From contig OW569385.1 in NCBI GenBank assembly GCA_937625935.1, positions 124,001 through 188,000 of the forward strand: DNA of 64,000 bases, read 5' to 3'. Shown one piece after another: positions 41,677 through 50,270 of the stretch. The first letter of the stretch is position 1. Every line of letters begins with the position of its first letter. The DNA comes from Tetramitus jugosus. Lineage: Eukaryota > Heterolobosea > Eutetramitea > Acrasida > Vahlkampfiidae. Under the pieces are notes generated by a model. That model saw nothing but the letters and a program-made list of their open reading frames with translations. It had not been told where the DNA came from and did no database searches. The translations under genes and the position numbers were made by a program.

Positions 41677-43227
41677 ATGATTTGCAGGGCATCATCCCCA
41701 CATCACCTTTTCCTTCAAATTGAAAAAAAAATTTGCCGCCAAACTCTCGGACAAAATCATCAATTCATGCAAAACATGCACAGAAAATGGTATCAAACGA
41801 CAACGCACAAATTCGTTTCTAACCTTTTTGGATATTCCTCCAAAACTTACCATTCCTATGGAAATCAAAGATTGTTTTCTCATCTCGCAAATGGCAAACT
41901 TTTCGCGCCAGAAGAAAATTCGTTCGTGAATTCCCGCCAAAACACTGTTTACGACGGGCGCGTCAACATTTGCGGAAAAAGCAGACAAGATGTGAAAGGT
42001 TTGCTACAGGCAACGAATGACCCTGCCTTTTCAGAGTCCAGTATGCCAGACTATCGCATCAATGAGCTCTTTAGATACATTTATCATCATGGTGAAACTG
42101 ATTTCTTGCAGATGCACAAGCTAAGCAAAGCCATGAAGCTAGCACTGAACAACCATTTCAAAGTAGAGTACTGTAATGAGTTGCTGGATCACAAGGTTGA
42201 CTCTACGGATGGCACAAGAAAATTGTTGCTTGCATTTGATGAATTGAACAAGAAACAAGCTCGTTCTGCACTTGATGTTCCCTCAAAGATGGATGAATCA
42301 CCATCTCTCATGAAAAAAAATACTTTATGTGCCGAGAAAAATGTCAATGACACGTCTAGAGTCAAGGTAGAGTCCGTATTTATACCTGATGAAAACAGAG
42401 GCACTGTATGTGTCTCCTCGCAAGTTGGTTGCTCGCTGAGTTGCAAGTTTTGTCACACGGGCACGCAAGCACTGGAAAGAAATCTACAGAGTGATGAAAT
42501 TGTGAGACAAGTGATGATGGCAAAGAAGGTCCTGGGAGATTTCAATCACAGAACAAGTGAACAGAGAAAAGTGTCACATGTCGTTTTCATGGGTCAGGGA
42601 GAACCATTGTACAATTATCGAAATGTCAAGAAGGCGATAGAAGTAATGGGTGATGACTTTGGCTTGAAAATTGGTCAGAGAACCATCACTGTCAGTACAT
42701 CTGGCATTGTTCCTGTCATTACGAGACTCAATCAGGATTTTCCTCGAATTCACATTGCCATTTCGTTGCATGCAACAACAGACGAGCTAAGAAACGAACT
42801 TGTGCCCATCAATAAGACATATAATATCGCCACATTAATGAATACATTGCGCAATCTACCAAACATTCGGCCGAGCAGAAAAATAATGTTTGAATATGTC
42901 ATGTTACGAGGCGTTAATGACAGTTTTGAGGATGCAGAGCGATTGGTGCAATTGCTGGACGGATTACCTGCTATCGTGAATCTGATCCCATTCAATAGCT
43001 GGCCTGGATCTGGATTCGAGAGCTCTACACCAGAACACATAGAACAATTTTCAAACTATATCTCAAGTCGAGGCATTCGTGCTCCTGTTCGTTGGTCCAA
43101 GGGATTTGAAATCCTTGGCGCCTGCGGTCAACTGAGATCCTCTAGCAAACTGAAGGAAGCGTACATCAAACTGATCACTTCAGAGAATACGCAAATACGA
43201 ACTGGAAAATCTCTGTTAAGTTTTTAG
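41677..43227 (+). CDS. rlmN: RlmN/Cfr-type radical SAM RNA methyltransferase
   Basis: A 516-residue protein from the ATG at 41677. It has the radical SAM cluster motif CSLSCKFC (about residue 251), the GQGEPLYN motif, ISLHA, the FEYVML segment, PFN and the GACGQL tail with the second catalytic Cys. Bacterial RlmN makes 2-methyladenosine at A2503 of 23S rRNA and A37 of some tRNAs. About 120 N-terminal residues beyond the bacterial length are basic and Ser/Asn-rich, suggesting organelle targeting, and a 30-residue insert near 215 precedes the core. It probably acts in mitochondria and derives from a bacterial gene (inference). Confidence 0.92.
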   Translation: MICRASSPHHLFLQIEKKICRQTLGQNHQFMQNMHRKWYQTTTHKFVSNLFGYSSKTYHSYGNQRLFSHLANGKLFAPEENSFVNSRQNTVYDGRVNICGKSRQDVKGLLQATNDPAFSESSMPDYRINELFRYIYHHGETDFLQMHKLSKAMKLALNNHFKVEYCNELLDHKVDSTDGTRKLLLAFDELNKKQARSALDVPSKMDESPSLMKKNTLCAEKNVNDTSRVKVESVFIPDENRGTVCVSSQVGCSLSCKFCHTGTQALERNLQSDEIVRQVMMAKKVLGDFNHRTSEQRKVSHVVFMGQGEPLYNYRNVKKAIEVMGDDFGLKIGQRTITVSTSGIVPVITRLNQDFPRIHIAISLHATTDELRNELVPINKTYNIATLMNTLRNLPNIRPSRKIMFEYVMLRGVNDSFEDAERLVQLLDGLPAIVNLIPFNSWPGSGFESSTPEHIEQFSNYISSRGIRAPVRWSKGFEILGACGQLRSSSKLKEAYIKLITSENTQIRTGKSLLSF

Positions 43228-43259
43228 AATAATAAATTATTGTATTGAAACTATCTCGC

Positions 43260-46200
43260 TCACAAGAAATACTTCTTTGGCTTGTATCTCTGGAGTAACA
43301 GCGAGAAGAAAACAACTGGAAGACTAGAGAATATCTCAGACAAGCCAGCGATTGCAGGTGGTATGGTGATGTGGAACATAGGATAGAGGAGGCCTGCTGC
43401 CAGTGGAATACCGATAGCATTGTAGAAGAAAGCCCACAGGAAGTTAATCTTAATTCTTCGGTACGTGGTTTTAGACAAGTCTAACGCCACCAACACATCA
43501 CGCAAATCACTCTTCATGAGGACGATATCAGCAGTTTCTAATGTGATATCAGATCCAGCACCAATTGCCATACCCACATCAGCTCTCGCAATTGAAATAC
43601 TGTCATTTACACCATCACCAACCATGGCAACAATCTTTCCTTGAGACTGCAACTCGCGGATCTTATCAGCCTTATCACTGGGAAGAGCTTCACCAATGAC
43701 GTTTGTAATACCAACCTCATCAGCTATAGCATGAGTAGTGGCAGCATTATCACCACTAACGACCCACACTTCAATACCTTGCTTCTTCAATTCGCGCACA
43801 ACTAGTCTGGCTTCAGGCTTTGGCGTATCCGATAGAGCAACCACTCCACAAAGTACATTTCCTATACAAACACAAATCACAGTCTTTCTGTCATTTTCGT
43901 ACGAGGCAATCAAATCTACAACATCTTCGTTCAATTCAATGAAGTTTTCTTGCATCCAGAATGTGTTGCCAACAATTAGGTCATCTCCGAACACCGAACA
44001 CTTGAATCCTCGTCCAGGTTCAGCTTGATAATCTGCTGGTTCAACCAAGGTCATATCCTTCAATTCTTCTTTTGCATAATTTACAATAGCTTTGCCAATC
44101 ACGTGCTCACTTCCTAACTCAGCCGATCCCACAAGGTATAGAAAATTGGATAATTGCATTTTATCATCCAATATTTCTACATTGGTAACCACGGGCTTTC
44201 CAACTGTCAATGTTCCTGTCTTATCAAAAACAACAGCATTAACTTTGTGACAAGTCTCAATGACTGGACCGCTCTTATACAGCACCCCAAACTTTGCTCC
44301 TTGTCCTATTCCAACCATGACTGCTGTAGGAGCAGCCAGTGATATAGCACATGGACAAGAAATAACCAAGATAGCCAATGCAAATTGCAATGCAAAGGCA
44401 ATTGGATGCATTGTAGGTTTAAATACATTTGCGTATGCTAACGATAGCCAAACAATAAATGCAATGATAGCCATTAGCACGATTACTGGAATAAAGTATG
44501 CAGATACTGTATCGGCTATTCGCTGAATAGGCGCTTTCTCGGCTTGAGCCTCATGGATAGCTCTATCGATCTCAGATAGAGTGTTCTCAGCGGCAATTTT
44601 GGTCACTTGTATATGTATTGTGCCATTTTGGTTGATTGTTCCTCCATATACAAGGTGGTTTAACTCCTTGAGGACTGGGATTGACTCGCCAGTAATCATT
44701 GACTCATCAATGGTTGTTGTTCCATAAACAACAATGCCGTCAGTTGGCACTCTCGCACCTGGTGTGACCTTCAAAACATCTCTTCGCTGCACTAATTCGA
44801 TATCAATCTCTGCTTCTTCATCCTCGCTCACTAAAATTGCCTTATCGACTCTCAACTCCATCATCTTTGACAAAATATCACTCGTTTTTCCTTTGGCTAA
44901 TATTTCACAATACCTACCAAGAATGATAAATGTGAGAAGCATGGCCGAGGTCTCAAAGAATGATTCATCCTGGAAATCTTTACCTAGCATAGCGATCACA
45001 GTGCTGACCACAGAGTAAAAATAAGCTGTGGTCGTGCTTAGCATCACCAAGGTATCCATGTTTGGCTTCTTGGCATATCTTATGGCTCTATAAGCCGATA
45101 AATACAATGGTTTTCCTAAAACAAATTGAATTGGAGTAGCTAAAAACCATGAGATCAATACTCTTATCGACAATCCCTGAATTACACTTTGTTCAAAGAA
45201 TGCATGCACTGATTTGTTCAGAGGAACGATAAAAGATAAAATAAATATGGGAACACTCAGAGACAAACTGATGATAAACTGAAGTCTCCACTTGTAGATT
45301 TCGTTTGCCTGGTCCACTTGGACAGACCGAGGTTCAAAGTACAGTGAAACTGGACCGTGACTCTCCTCAATAACTGCCTTAAGAGTTCTGACTCCAGTGA
45401 TCTCTGGATCGTAATGCACCGTTAAAATGTGTCTCTCCACTGATAAGCTCCGAATACCTGGTGTTGTTGCTGCAATTCGATCATCAACCGTTAAACCAGC
45501 CTCTGCGAACCCTTCTCCCATATTGAACATGACTTTTGTAAACGAGGAATCGCTAGCTACGGACACTCCAAATCCAAACTTTGCAATCTCGTCACACACC
45601 TGTTTACTACTGATCATTGTTCGATTGTATCTTACAAGTGCAGAATTAGTAATAGCAATGATTTGAATACTGATAATTGCAGGATTCTTCCGTACTGTCT
45701 CTTCAGCCATTATCGCACAATCGGCACAATGAATCTTTGTAATGGTTAACTTGACTTCTGCAATCTCAGATTCCAAGTGACTTGAATTCATATCGACAAG
45801 CACAGATGCCGAAGATGCATGATCACTCGAATAATAGACACTGGAAACTTGATCATTACTGCTCTTGGAGCAACAACCCTTTGAACAACTTGTGCTTTGC
45901 TGTTGTTTTTCAACAACAACAGCTTTTGCATTGCGACTACAACCCTTGCTGCTGCAACAAGAAGAACTTTTTACTTCTTGCTCACTTGTTTGTGCAGGTT
46001 TGCTGCCACAGCTTGTTTTGGGCTCTGCTGCAGAATGAGAGGATGAACAGCTACTATGCTTGCTATCCGATGAAGAGCAACAAGAAGTAGGTTTTGCTGG
46101 CTTGACACTAGGAGAAGAAGAGTGATCACAACAAGATTTCTTCTTCTCTGCACTTTTACTGCAGGAACTGGTGTTGCTCGTTGAACAACAAGCTGTTTTG

Positions 46201-46430
46201 CCACTCTCTTTGGAAATAATGGTTGGAAGCTCAATCTCTTCATGATGATGAAGATTGGACTTTGAGGCAGCACAACACGATGAAACCGATTTGCTCGTGG
46301 AGTCCAATGAGTCAAGTGAAGGCTCAACGGTATGACTCATCTTCTCACTCTTCTGATTCGTTGCACCACAACAACCCTTGGAACAGTTTGTCATTGTTGC
46401 TGAGTTGTGCAAGGGGAGTAATTGATGCAT
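43260..46430 (-). CDS. Copper-transporting P1B-type ATPase with Cys-rich N-terminus
   Basis: A 1,056-residue protein. The first about 210 residues hold repeated CC, SCC and KGCC clusters in Ser/Lys linkers. Next is a heavy-metal-associated domain with HCADC at about 235 and a second HMA-like fold lacking its CxxC. The pump core follows: eight expected membrane helices, TGES actuator, SCPCA channel motif (about 695), DKTGT phosphorylation site (about 735), SEHVIGKA-type HP region and GDGVNDS hinge. CPC plus HMA marks Cu(I) (or Ag) export into vesicles or out of the cell. Start: the ATG at 46428-46430; a later Met (MTNCSKGCC) is also possible. The Cys-rich head is unlike ordinary HMA arrays. 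Confidence 0.95.
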   Translation of the reverse strand: MHQLLPLHNSATMTNCSKGCCGATNQKSEKMSHTVEPSLDSLDSTSKSVSSCCAASKSNLHHHEEIELPTIISKESGKTACCSTSNTSSCSKSAEKKKSCCDHSSSPSVKPAKPTSCCSSSDSKHSSCSSSHSAAEPKTSCGSKPAQTSEQEVKSSSCCSSKGCSRNAKAVVVEKQQQSTSCSKGCCSKSSNDQVSSVYYSSDHASSASVLVDMNSSHLESEIAEVKLTITKIHCADCAIMAEETVRKNPAIISIQIIAITNSALVRYNRTMISSKQVCDEIAKFGFGVSVASDSSFTKVMFNMGEGFAEAGLTVDDRIAATTPGIRSLSVERHILTVHYDPEITGVRTLKAVIEESHGPVSLYFEPRSVQVDQANEIYKWRLQFIISLSLSVPIFILSFIVPLNKSVHAFFEQSVIQGLSIRVLISWFLATPIQFVLGKPLYLSAYRAIRYAKKPNMDTLVMLSTTTAYFYSVVSTVIAMLGKDFQDESFFETSAMLLTFIILGRYCEILAKGKTSDILSKMMELRVDKAILVSEDEEAEIDIELVQRRDVLKVTPGARVPTDGIVVYGTTTIDESMITGESIPVLKELNHLVYGGTINQNGTIHIQVTKIAAENTLSEIDRAIHEAQAEKAPIQRIADTVSAYFIPVIVLMAIIAFIVWLSLAYANVFKPTMHPIAFALQFALAILVISCPCAISLAAPTAVMVGIGQGAKFGVLYKSGPVIETCHKVNAVVFDKTGTLTVGKPVVTNVEILDDKMQLSNFLYLVGSAELGSEHVIGKAIVNYAKEELKDMTLVEPADYQAEPGRGFKCSVFGDDLIVGNTFWMQENFIELNEDVVDLIASYENDRKTVICVCIGNVLCGVVALSDTPKPEARLVVRELKKQGIEVWVVSGDNAATTHAIADEVGITNVIGEALPSDKADKIRELQSQGKIVAMVGDGVNDSISIARADVGMAIGAGSDITLETADIVLMKSDLRDVLVALDLSKTTYRRIKINFLWAFFYNAIGIPLAAGLLYPMFHITIPPAIAGLSEIFSSLPVVFFSLLLQRYKPKKYFL

Positions 46431-46831
46431 CAACTTTGTTTGGAAGGGAGCGGAGCAAGGTTGTTAGTCCGCTTCTTTGTAAGCGGGACCAAAGAAGGAC
46501 CGGTTTGTGCAGGATTCACTCGCTTGGTCAGTGTACTTTTGCAAGCATATGTTTTTGAAGGGAGCAAAGTTCCTGAGTTCTCCTCAAGCTAAAAAAGCTA
46601 TTGAGCTATGAGGACGAATTATTCGTTTTTTGACAATGACTAAAAAGAGCTCTCGCTTTCGAGTAACAAATAAGTCGCGGGTACCCTTCTCCGAGTAGCC
46701 ACTAACCGTTTATCTCTTCTCATCATGCATATTTTTGTTACAAACAAGAAGAAGAAACGAGCACGCATCAAACTATTGTTTTGTATCTTCCCACTACAAG
46801 AAGGAAGGATTTTGTCAACTTGATCACCACC
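46431..46831. other. Divergent promoter region
   Basis: This 400-bp spacer lies between the copper ATPase start (minus) and a zinc-binding protein start (plus). No coding family is seen; it should hold both promoters. Confidence 0.5.
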
Positions 46832-47656
46832 ATGAACAAAAAACCCAATCTTTTCATTAGACCGAGTACACCACGATCTGCTAACACACCAGAAAAGAAT
46901 GAATCCGCCATTTGTAAGTTGTGCAGAGAACCAGATATTAGATTGTATGGACATGTTCTAATTGGAGAATCTTCGATGGCACGATTAATCATATGTGAGG
47001 ATCGTGAGGAAGTGTATACACTCGTTGATCCACAAGTGAGTCACAAGTTAGAGGAAGGAGATGCAATATGCTTTGATTGTATTGACTCTCTGCTAGAGAA
47101 AAAAGATGTGATCACAAGAGTTAAATTGCAAGATGCATGCTGCGAGTGTGGGAGAAATGTGAAGGAGATGGCAGGAGAAACAGTCAGCGAAGAAGAACAA
47201 CGCCTCTTAACAAATGTTCACTCTCCAATAAGTACTGTGATCAAATCCTGGGCTCACATTGAAGGAAAGCGAACCTTCTCCTATGGTTTATCAGGCACTT
47301 TTGAATTTGTGAATTTGAGCAAAGATTTACAACCCGGATGTGTCATGTGTCGCTTCTGTATGAACAAACACGAATATGTACCGTATCTCTGTGTCTCATG
47401 TGATCACTGCCACAAAAACTATCAGGGTTGTATGAGACTGACAGACGTAGAGAATGGATTCGGTTGTGCAGCCAATGTGGAACCTTATGGCATCTGTTGT
47501 GGTTATGGAAGCAAGTATGACGATCAGGTTCTACGATTTACAGATCCAAGCGATGTCCAGAGTAATAGATTACAACTAGGACATCGAATATGTGACGACT
47601 GCATCTCCACACTCATTGATCATGGTGTTTGCTTCTCACCGGACTCCCAAGCGTAG
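46832..47656 (+). CDS. Cysteine-rich zinc-binding protein, uncharacterised
   Basis: A 274-residue protein from the ATG at 46832 (an upstream TTG extension is possible). Four groups of paired Cys are visible: CKLC (about 28), CFDC (about 77), CCECG (about 96), and a C-terminal block with CVMCRFC, LCVSCDHCHKNYQGC, GICCGYG and CDDC. The pattern is consistent with two or more treble-clef/RING-like zinc folds, but spacing does not match a canonical RING, PHD or LIM. There is no signal peptide or membrane segment. Function is unknown; nucleic-acid or ubiquitin-related binding would be speculation. Confidence 0.65.
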   Translation: MNKKPNLFIRPSTPRSANTPEKNESAICKLCREPDIRLYGHVLIGESSMARLIICEDREEVYTLVDPQVSHKLEEGDAICFDCIDSLLEKKDVITRVKLQDACCECGRNVKEMAGETVSEEEQRLLTNVHSPISTVIKSWAHIEGKRTFSYGLSGTFEFVNLSKDLQPGCVMCRFCMNKHEYVPYLCVSCDHCHKNYQGCMRLTDVENGFGCAANVEPYGICCGYGSKYDDQVLRFTDPSDVQSNRLQLGHRICDDCISTLIDHGVCFSPDSQA

Positions 47657-47863
47657 AAATGGAAGTTATCTTCACACTCCGACAATTCCATAAAAAAACT
47701 TTACAACAACTCTGAAGTTCTCCTCAACATCGAACTTCACACCCTTCAAAAGCTCGTTTCTTGGTTTTGCACTTTCAAGTTTTCTCATCACACAAAACCC
47801 ATACTTCAATCACCATAATCCACGAACACAACAACTACCCACTCATAACACAACAAACTCACT

Positions 47864-49003
47864 ATGCACCTGTCACTTTTCTCCAACAATGAACAACAAC
47901 AACCATCATTGATCACATTCGATCAAAGTCAATACTTGGCCACATTGGAATTGCTCCAACAATACTCTTCTCCACCAACACCACCAATGCAACAACAAGC
48001 ACCACCACAACAGCAAACTACTGCTGCTGCTTCAGAAGAAGAAGAGTCCTACTTTCCAATGGACTATTTTTTCCTATCAGAGGAAGAAACCTTGTCTAAC
48101 TTGGTTCAAGACTTGATTGATGAGCCTCATCAAGAAGAAGATGACTGCTCTGCAGGTTCATCCTCTTCCACAACCATGATCTCAGTCATGAATGATGAAT
48201 TCATTGATTCACAAGAGGAAGAAACAGAGCAACAAGTACAAAAGTTGAACGTTTCTGATGTTATTGATGGACTGTTTGATCAAGACAATGGATGGAAAGT
48301 GATCAAGAGCGACTCCAATGTGATCAACAGTGAAGATTGTGGAACCAGAATTGTTCTCTCCTCTCGTAAATTCTCCAGTTCAGAGAAGATTGATGCAGAG
48401 TTGTACAGTTGTGTCACCTATGAGATGAGACATGAGGCATATGGTTCTTTTGTGAGAAATGCAGCTGAGAAGCACAGGGTTTTGTTGGTTCGTGTGGAGG
48501 TGATTGATCCAAGCACCAATCAAGTCGTTCTCAAGAACGGCAAAACAATTTTGAATGGATGCACCGAAGGTGCCATTTCAAAATTGAATCATAGTGATAT
48601 TTGGAGATATGATATGAAGATCAAGTTTAATTCTTGTAGCTATCATTTCTCCAAGACAAGTTTTTGCTTTAGGGTGTCCTATTTCTTTGAAAATATGGAA
48701 GAACCATTCTTGGTGAAGCAAAGCTCTGATTTCATGATTTATGCCAGAGTAAAGAAGCAAGAGAAGAAGCCAGCATCTGAAAAGAGAAAGCGCTCTTACT
48801 CATCTGAGGAAGAAACAGAGGAAAACATGAATAAGAGAACTTGTGTGCGCCAACAACAGGAGCCACTAACACAACAATCATCAGAATTGAAGAGCTTTTC
48901 TGAAAAACTACAAGCTCTATTGAATGAAGTGAGCCACATGAGTGGCCAGGATAGAAAAATTGCCCTCGATATGATTCAAGGTCATGTACGAGCCAATTTT
49001 TAA
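47864..49003 (+). CDS. Putative transcription-factor-like protein (Gln-rich, beta-rich core)
   Basis: A 379-residue protein. The N-terminal 130 residues are Gln/Pro-rich then acidic and hydrophobic (YFPMDYFFLSEEE), like a transactivation region. The middle (about 165-300) is predicted beta-rich, with RVLLVRVEVIDPS, a KFNSCSYHFSKTSFCFRVSYF block and a closing DFMIYARVKKQ. By eye this recalls the Ig-like DNA-binding domains of the Rel/p53/STAT-like superfamily seen in protists. A basic KRKRSY nuclear signal and a Gln/Ser-rich tail with a short amphipathic helix follow. The fold suggestion is tentative; no DNA-contact motif can be proved. It follows the zinc protein in tandem, 207 bp apart. Confidence 0.6.
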   Translation: MHLSLFSNNEQQQPSLITFDQSQYLATLELLQQYSSPPTPPMQQQAPPQQQTTAAASEEEESYFPMDYFFLSEEETLSNLVQDLIDEPHQEEDDCSAGSSSSTTMISVMNDEFIDSQEEETEQQVQKLNVSDVIDGLFDQDNGWKVIKSDSNVINSEDCGTRIVLSSRKFSSSEKIDAELYSCVTYEMRHEAYGSFVRNAAEKHRVLLVRVEVIDPSTNQVVLKNGKTILNGCTEGAISKLNHSDIWRYDMKIKFNSCSYHFSKTSFCFRVSYFFENMEEPFLVKQSSDFMIYARVKKQEKKPASEKRKRSYSSEEETEENMNKRTCVRQQQEPLTQQSSELKSFSEKLQALLNEVSHMSGQDRKIALDMIQGHVRANF

Positions 49004-49712
49004 GAGTCTCACATGCGCAACAAGCTTGGCATGAGATGATGGATGAGAAGAGAAGTATACTCCACACTTGAGGGAACTACAACACTTGAGAGGCAAAAAT
49101 TTGATCTGCTGCCAACAACAAACCAAAAAAACAGCAAAATGACAAAAAAGAGCATTATAGAATCATGAGCAGATCGAAGAAGAGGAATAAGCCCACCCTT
49201 GTAGATTCCTTGTGGATGTTTCACTCTTTCTCTAGAAATTGAAACAAAAAAAATGGGAGCATCGTGCCCCGTTTTGATAACTTGACAAACCAACCATTGC
49301 AACAACACCACAACCTCGCACGAGGATTGAACCAAAGAATGAGGTTGTCGTTGAAATGCCTGATTGTTGGACACTTGATCTTGCACTCTAGCTGCACACA
49401 CAAATTTTGAGAGTGTACCTGTTTGATCGTGTCCATGTCCGAGAGCACCAGCAAGCACAGAAGCAGATTTAGCAATTTAACACAACGTTAACAGGGTTAG
49501 TTCCCACTAATCCGTTAACGAGATGGATTCAGCATGCTGGTCGTAGAGATGTTCTCTGTGCATTTTCCATCATCTCTGGTGATAGATTACACTTTGAATT
49601 CTCTCGAACCAGGCCCATTTTTTCAAAAGAAGTGGACTGTCCTGTCCGAAGTGAGAACCCTATTACCGCCTCGCCCATTCGTTTTACTTTGTTGTGACTA
49701 CTAACATCATTT
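49004..49712. other. Intergenic spacer, no gene recognised
   Basis: Overlapping minus-strand frames exist (149 and 111 codons) but read as low-quality Cys/Phe/Val mixtures, so I do not call them. A GGTTCAATCC word near 49330 on the minus strand resembles a tRNA T arm, but no cloverleaf fits around it. Confidence 0.5.
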
Positions 49713-50021
49713 TTATTTAACGCGATCTCTCAGTCTCTGTTCCTCCTTGTCCGTGGATTGCTTCAGTGGTTCGTCTTTTTTCAAGTTGCCTCGATTCAAG
49801 TATTCCAAATCAGAAAAGTTTATGTTCTGGTCCTTGTACAATGGATAGATATCGTTGTACGGAGTGAGGTTGTTAATCGTGTTCATGTCGAGAGAATCCA
49901 TTGATTGTTCGTCGATGCTGTCAGATCGTGCCTTGTCCATTGTATAGCAGCACTTTTGAACAGAGTATCTGGCTGGAGGTTTGCCTCTGATGACTTCTCT
50001 TATGATGATTCTTCGTAGCAT
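49713..50021 (-). CDS. Small possibly mitochondrial protein, uncharacterised
   Basis: A 102-residue protein from the ATG at 50019-50021, starting MLRRIIIREVIRGKPPARYS, an Arg-rich amphipathic start like a mitochondrial presequence. The rest is Asp/Asn/Glu-rich (NTINNLTPYNDIYPLYKDQNI) and ends in a charged helix. CACAG just before the ATG could be the end of a leader intron. I do not recognise a family. Confidence 0.5.
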   Translation of the reverse strand: MLRRIIIREVIRGKPPARYSVQKCCYTMDKARSDSIDEQSMDSLDMNTINNLTPYNDIYPLYKDQNINFSDLEYLNRGNLKKDEPLKQSTDKEEQRLRDRVK

Positions 50022-50270
50022 TGTGGACCTGTGAAAAGTTATGTACAATTTACACTTATGTTCTTTGTTTCAATAGGAGCTTGATTGAATGATGAATTGG
50101 TGTTGTGTGTTTCCAATGCGAGATCTCGCCAGATAAAATTAATTCTTCGTACCTTTTTTAGTATCTCGAAGTCAACTTACTTTAAGAAATGAACACTCTT
50201 TACAACCGATGATTCTTCTTTTCTCCGCTCCAAGTAGTTCCATTTTTTCGGCGAAGATCACAAAGAAAAA

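Noticed and set aside
49290-49370. A tRNA-like T-arm word (GGTTCAATCC) on the minus strand
   Set aside because: No matching T stem, anticodon stem or acceptor pair can be drawn around it.
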